A stretch of DNA of 60,720 nt from contig JAJYRI010000006.1 in the NCBI GenBank assembly GCA_021794175.1, positions 1 to 60,720 of the forward strand, in the 5' to 3' direction. Below the pieces are notes generated by a model. The model ran no database searches. It had not been told where the DNA came from and worked only from the letters and a program-made list of their open reading frames with translations. Both the position numbers and the translations under genes were made by a program. The number at the start of each line of letters is the position of its first letter. Position 1 is the stretch's first letter. This DNA comes from a bacterium. GTDB taxonomy: Bacteria > Vulcanimicrobiota > Vulcanimicrobiia > Vulcanimicrobiales > Vulcanimicrobiaceae. Shown here in pieces: positions 57,813 to 60,720 of the stretch.

Positions 57813-59521
57813 TAGAAGACCGACCGTTCGGTATAGCGGCCGTACACCGAGACCATGGTATCGACGATCTCGCCCTCGGTGCAATAGGCATTGACGCAAT
57901 CGATCAGGTGGGGCATGAGGTTGTCCTTCGGGTCGGCGCAGGCCGCCTTGAGGCGCTCGAGCGTCCTGGCGACCGCGGCGTTGTCGCGCGATTCGCGCAC
58001 CGCGCGCACCGACGCTGCCTGTTCGCGCTCGGTCTCCTCGGTGATCTTCAGGAGATCCATGTCGCCGCGCTCTTCGTCGCGCGTGAAATGGTTGACGCCG
58101 ACGATCACGCGATCTTTATTCTCGACCGAGCGCTGATAGCGATAGCTCGCATCGGCGATCTCTTTCTGGAAGAACCCGGCCTCGATCGCTTCGATGACGC
58201 CGCCGAACTCTTCGATCTGGGCGAAGTAAGCCTCGGCTTGTCTCTCCATCTCATCGGTCAGCGCTTCGACGAAATACGACCCGCCGAGCGGATCGACGAC
58301 GTTGGTAACGTTGGTCTCATACGCGAGAACCTGCTGCGTGCGTAATGCGATCTCCACCGACTTCTCCGTCGGCAGGGCGAGCACTTCGTCCATCGAGTTC
58401 GTGTGCAGCGATTGGGTGCCGCCGAGAACCGCCGAGAGCGCCTCGTAGGCGACGCGGACGATATTGTTCTCGGGTTGCTGCGCCGTCGCGCTGCAACCGG
58501 CCGTCTGCGTGTGGAAGCGGAGCTGCCACGATTTCGGATCTTTCGCGCCGTATTTCTCGCGCATGCGCCGAGCGTAGATGCGCCGCGCGGCGCGGAATTT
58601 CGCGATCTCTTCGAAGAAATCGATGTGCGCGTTAAAGAAGTACGAAAGCCGCGGAGCGAACGAATCGACATCCATGCCGGCCTTCATGCACGCTTCGACA
58701 TACGCGAATCCGTCGGCGAGCGTAAACGCCAATTCCTGTGCTGCGGTCGAACCCGCTTCGCGGATATGGTAACCGGAGATGGAGATCGTATTCCATTTCG
58801 GCATCTGCTCGGTACAGAATTGAATCATATCAACGATGACGCGCATGTGCGGGCGCGGCGGGAATATCCATTCCTTCTGCGCGATATATTCTTTCAGAAT
58901 GTCGGCCTGAATCGTTCCGCCGAGCATCGCGCGCGGAATGCCTTTTTTCTCCGCAGCGGCGATATATTGTGCGACCGCGATTGCAGCCGGCCCGTTAATC
59001 GTCATCGAAGTCGTGATCTTGCCCATGTCGATGCCGTCGAAGAGCACCTCCATATCGGCGAGCGAATCGATCGCGACGCCGCATTTGCCGACCTCGCCGC
59101 GGGCGTGCGGTGCGTCGGAATCGTAGCCCATCAGCGTCGGCATATCGAAGGCAACCGAGAGCCCCATCTGCCCCTGCGCGAGCAGAAAGTGATATCGTTC
59201 GTTCGTCTGCCGCGCCGTACCGAAACCGGCGAATTGCCGCATGGTCCAGAGTCGGTCGCGGAAGCCGTTGGGGTGAATGCCGCGCGTATACGGGTATTGC
59301 CCAGGCCACGCGAGATCGCGGGCGAGATCGAGCCCGGCGGTATCGGCGGGGCCGTAACAGGTCTTCAGCGGGATATCCGAGAGCGTGCGATCGGTCGCGC
59401 CGGATCCAGGCCCGCTTCGCGGGCGCCCCTTCGCCGATGCCGCCTCCCAGGCGGCCTGTTGCGCTTCAAATTCCGGCGTGGGCTGCCCGCCGCCGGTCGG
59501 GCGATCCATCATCTTAGCCAT
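57812..59521 (-). CDS. mcmA: Methylmalonyl-CoA mutase large subunit
   Basis: The 569-aa catalytic TIM barrel isomerises methylmalonyl-CoA and succinyl-CoA. [51 protein letters not shown] and [18 protein letters not shown] are the familiar segments; the B12 domain is absent and supplied by the small subunit. Good GGGAGG ribosome site. Operon order: large subunit, micro-ORF, small subunit. No MeaB-type GTPase gene is seen nearby, except possibly the cut-off gene further right, which cannot be judged. Confidence 0.95.
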   Translation of the reverse strand: MAKMMDRPTGGGQPTPEFEAQQAAWEAASAKGRPRSGPGSGATDRTLSDIPLKTCYGPADTAGLDLARDLAWPGQYPYTRGIHPNGFRDRLWTMRQFAGFGTARQTNERYHFLLAQGQMGLSVAFDMPTLMGYDSDAPHARGEVGKCGVAIDSLADMEVLFDGIDMGKITTSMTINGPAAIAVAQYIAAAEKKGIPRAMLGGTIQADILKEYIAQKEWIFPPRPHMRVIVDMIQFCTEQMPKWNTISISGYHIREAGSTAAQELAFTLADGFAYVEACMKAGMDVDSFAPRLSYFFNAHIDFFEEIAKFRAARRIYARRMREKYGAKDPKSWQLRFHTQTAGCSATAQQPENNIVRVAYEALSAVLGGTQSLHTNSMDEVLALPTEKSVEIALRTQQVLAYETNVTNVVDPLGGSYFVEALTDEMERQAEAYFAQIEEFGGVIEAIEAGFFQKEIADASYRYQRSVENKDRVIVGVNHFTRDEERGDMDLLKITEETEREQAASVRAVRESRDNAAVARTLERLKAACADPKDNLMPHLIDCVNAYCTEGEIVDTMVSVYGRYTERSVF

Positions 59522-59622
59522 GACCTCCCCCGTTTCGCTATACGGCCCCCGGTTTCCTAAAGCGAGGGGCTCCTCCGGGAACGAGGGAATCCGGGGCGCC
59601 TAGATTGCGCGTTAGGAGAACC

Positions 59623-60642
59623 ATGAAATACCTCATCGCCGCCCTCGCGGCCGCACTTTTTAGCCTCTCGCTCGGTGCCCACGCACGGGCCGCCAGCGAG
59701 AAGATTCTCCCCAGCACGATCTCCGTGAACACCACGAACCATACCGCCGTCCTGCCGCTCTATCGCGGGAGCGCCCACGGGAAAACGGTCTGGTATATCG
59801 TCACCGATGCCTCGAATGCGGCGACCGCACGCCGCCTGCACGTTATCTACTCGCCGAGCCTCGCCGCGATCGGCACTGCGGCGACCCAGAGCGCTCGGCG
59901 CGTCGGCGGACGACTCGTCTTTTCCGGAGCTCCGAACTTTGCACCGAGACGCGTTTTCGTGCCGTCGGCGGCCGGCTTTCCACCGAGCGTCGCGAAGCCG
60001 GGCGGCATCGCCGATGCAGCGTACTCGCCGTTCGTCCGCGTGAAGGGCGAACCGGGCATCCTCAACGCCCCGATCCTCGCGACCGGCAACGGCCCCTTCG
60101 ACGTGCTCCACCATCGCAACACCGAAGATCGCGTCCTCGCAATCGATACGAAAAAGATGACCGTGACGCTGACGCTGGCACGCGGTTTCTTTAACGGCAA
60201 ACCGATCTATTATATCAGCCCGGATGCATCGAACCCGGTGGCGGCGACGGTCGAACGTGCGACCTACGTTCCCCGACTCGCAAAGGCACAGGCTGCAGCA
60301 ACGATCCCGATCGGCGTGGTCGCCGACGGCCCGACCGGTGCGGCCGACGGGCAAGGGCTCAAATATCTCACGCTGCACACGCCGTTGCGCGCCGATGCGA
60401 CGCTCGCCAACGCCGCGCAGTTGAGCGCGCCGTTCAATATTCTCTCGCTCGTTCCCGACGTCGCGCACCTCTATACGAACAACGCGTACTCCCCGCTCTG
60501 GGGCGTGCAAGTCGTCGGTGCCGCGCAAAAGAAGCGCATTACCTCGTACGGCGCTTTCGCCGCGCTCTCACCGAAGCCAGCCGGATTTTTCGTCAACTGT
60601 CCGGTGATCGCGTTCGGCGATTCCACCGCCGCGGGATACTAA
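59623..60642 (+). CDS. Exported protein of unknown function, 339 aa
   Basis: ATG 59623 with AGGAG 6 bases upstream; signal peptide KYLIAALAAALFSLSLGAHARA. The mature part appears to contain two similar beta-rich halves, each with a WYI or YYI-S/T-DASN segment (KTVWYIVTDASNAATARR near 49-66; KPIYYISPDASNPVAATV near 198-215). This looks like an internal duplication. No family recognised. The stop overlaps that of the partial gene on the other strand. Confidence 0.75.
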   Translation: MKYLIAALAAALFSLSLGAHARAASEKILPSTISVNTTNHTAVLPLYRGSAHGKTVWYIVTDASNAATARRLHVIYSPSLAAIGTAATQSARRVGGRLVFSGAPNFAPRRVFVPSAAGFPPSVAKPGGIADAAYSPFVRVKGEPGILNAPILATGNGPFDVLHHRNTEDRVLAIDTKKMTVTLTLARGFFNGKPIYYISPDASNPVAATVERATYVPRLAKAQAAATIPIGVVADGPTGAADGQGLKYLTLHTPLRADATLANAAQLSAPFNILSLVPDVAHLYTNNAYSPLWGVQVVGAAQKKRITSYGAFAALSPKPAGFFVNCPVIAFGDSTAAGY

Positions 60643-60720
60643 AACTCCTCGAGAATCCGCTCCGACGCCGCGTACGGATCGATCGAAAGATCGGGGTGCG
60701 CGGCGATCGCGGCATCGAGA
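60639..60720 (-). CDS. C-terminal end of an unknown protein (cut by window edge)
   Basis: On the minus strand a frame enters from the right edge and ends at TAG 60641-60639. The readable tail is LDAAIAAHPDLSIDPYAA followed by SERILEEF. The stop overlaps the TAA of the exported-protein gene (convergent). No family can be given from 26 residues. Confidence 0.5.
   Translation of the reverse strand, partial: LDAAIAAHPDLSIDPYAASERILEEF

Overview
The window is a GC-rich bacterial chromosome segment. Host genes include lipoproteins with lipoboxes, a TonB-like C-terminal domain on an M56 peptidase, a sedolisin-type (S53) exported peptidase, a chemoreceptor pair and a standard housekeeping set (eno, ndk, ligA, uvrA, uvrB, prs, glmU, gltX). 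The mix recalls little-cultivated GC-rich phyla such as Eremiobacterota (WPS-2). That placement is an impression from gene content, not a measurement.

Left flank (1-4319): a cut-off membrane-protein gene, a small lipoprotein gene, a BlaI/BlaR1-type regulator-sensor pair, the tail of an IS1380-family transposase, and a second, frame-broken copy of the lipoprotein 3' end. The two lipoprotein copies form a 264/263-bp repeat.

Integrated element (about 4320-27373, 23 kb): a 25-bp direct repeat matching the 3' end of tRNA-Glu bounds the element. The intact tRNA-Glu lies at the right end, next to a tyrosine integrase and an excisionase-like gene. The displaced tRNA 3' tail and its terminator lie at the left end. 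Inside are (a) a leftward defence operon: AbiEi/AbiEii, MmeI-like methyltransferase, SF2 helicase, GIY-YIG nuclease, DGQHR protein and a possible HEPN-like protein; (b) a PadR-like regulator with an unknown partner; (c) a mobilisation module: MOBP-type relaxase-helicase, small accessory protein, palindrome-bearing intergenic region (likely oriT), ParA/VirC1-like ATPase, small membrane protein and VirD4-like coupling protein; (d) an anthrax-lethal-factor-like metallopeptidase; (e) an HTH regulator and an unknown, apparently frameshifted gene. No type IV secretion channel genes are present, so it reads as an integrative mobilisable element that borrows a helper's channel.

Right flank (27374-60720): tRNA-Glu, tRNA-Met, then host genes. 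Notable clusters are a repair operon (uvrB-HAD-uvrA-VOC-ligA, nearly all overlapping), a chemoreceptor divided between two overlapping genes, and methylmalonyl-CoA mutase large and small subunits joined by a 38-codon micro-ORF. Three host proteins look like pseudoenzymes: an archaemetzincin without its HExxH histidines, a Ste24/M48-type protease without its zinc ligands, and an acetylglutamate-kinase-like protein without its glycine loops. Peptidyl-tRNA hydrolase has no ATG, GTG or TTG upstream of its catalytic histidine.

The best candidate for something undescribed is the seven-gene leftward defence operon, especially its last five genes. All assignments rest on reading motifs and gene order; no database search was run.
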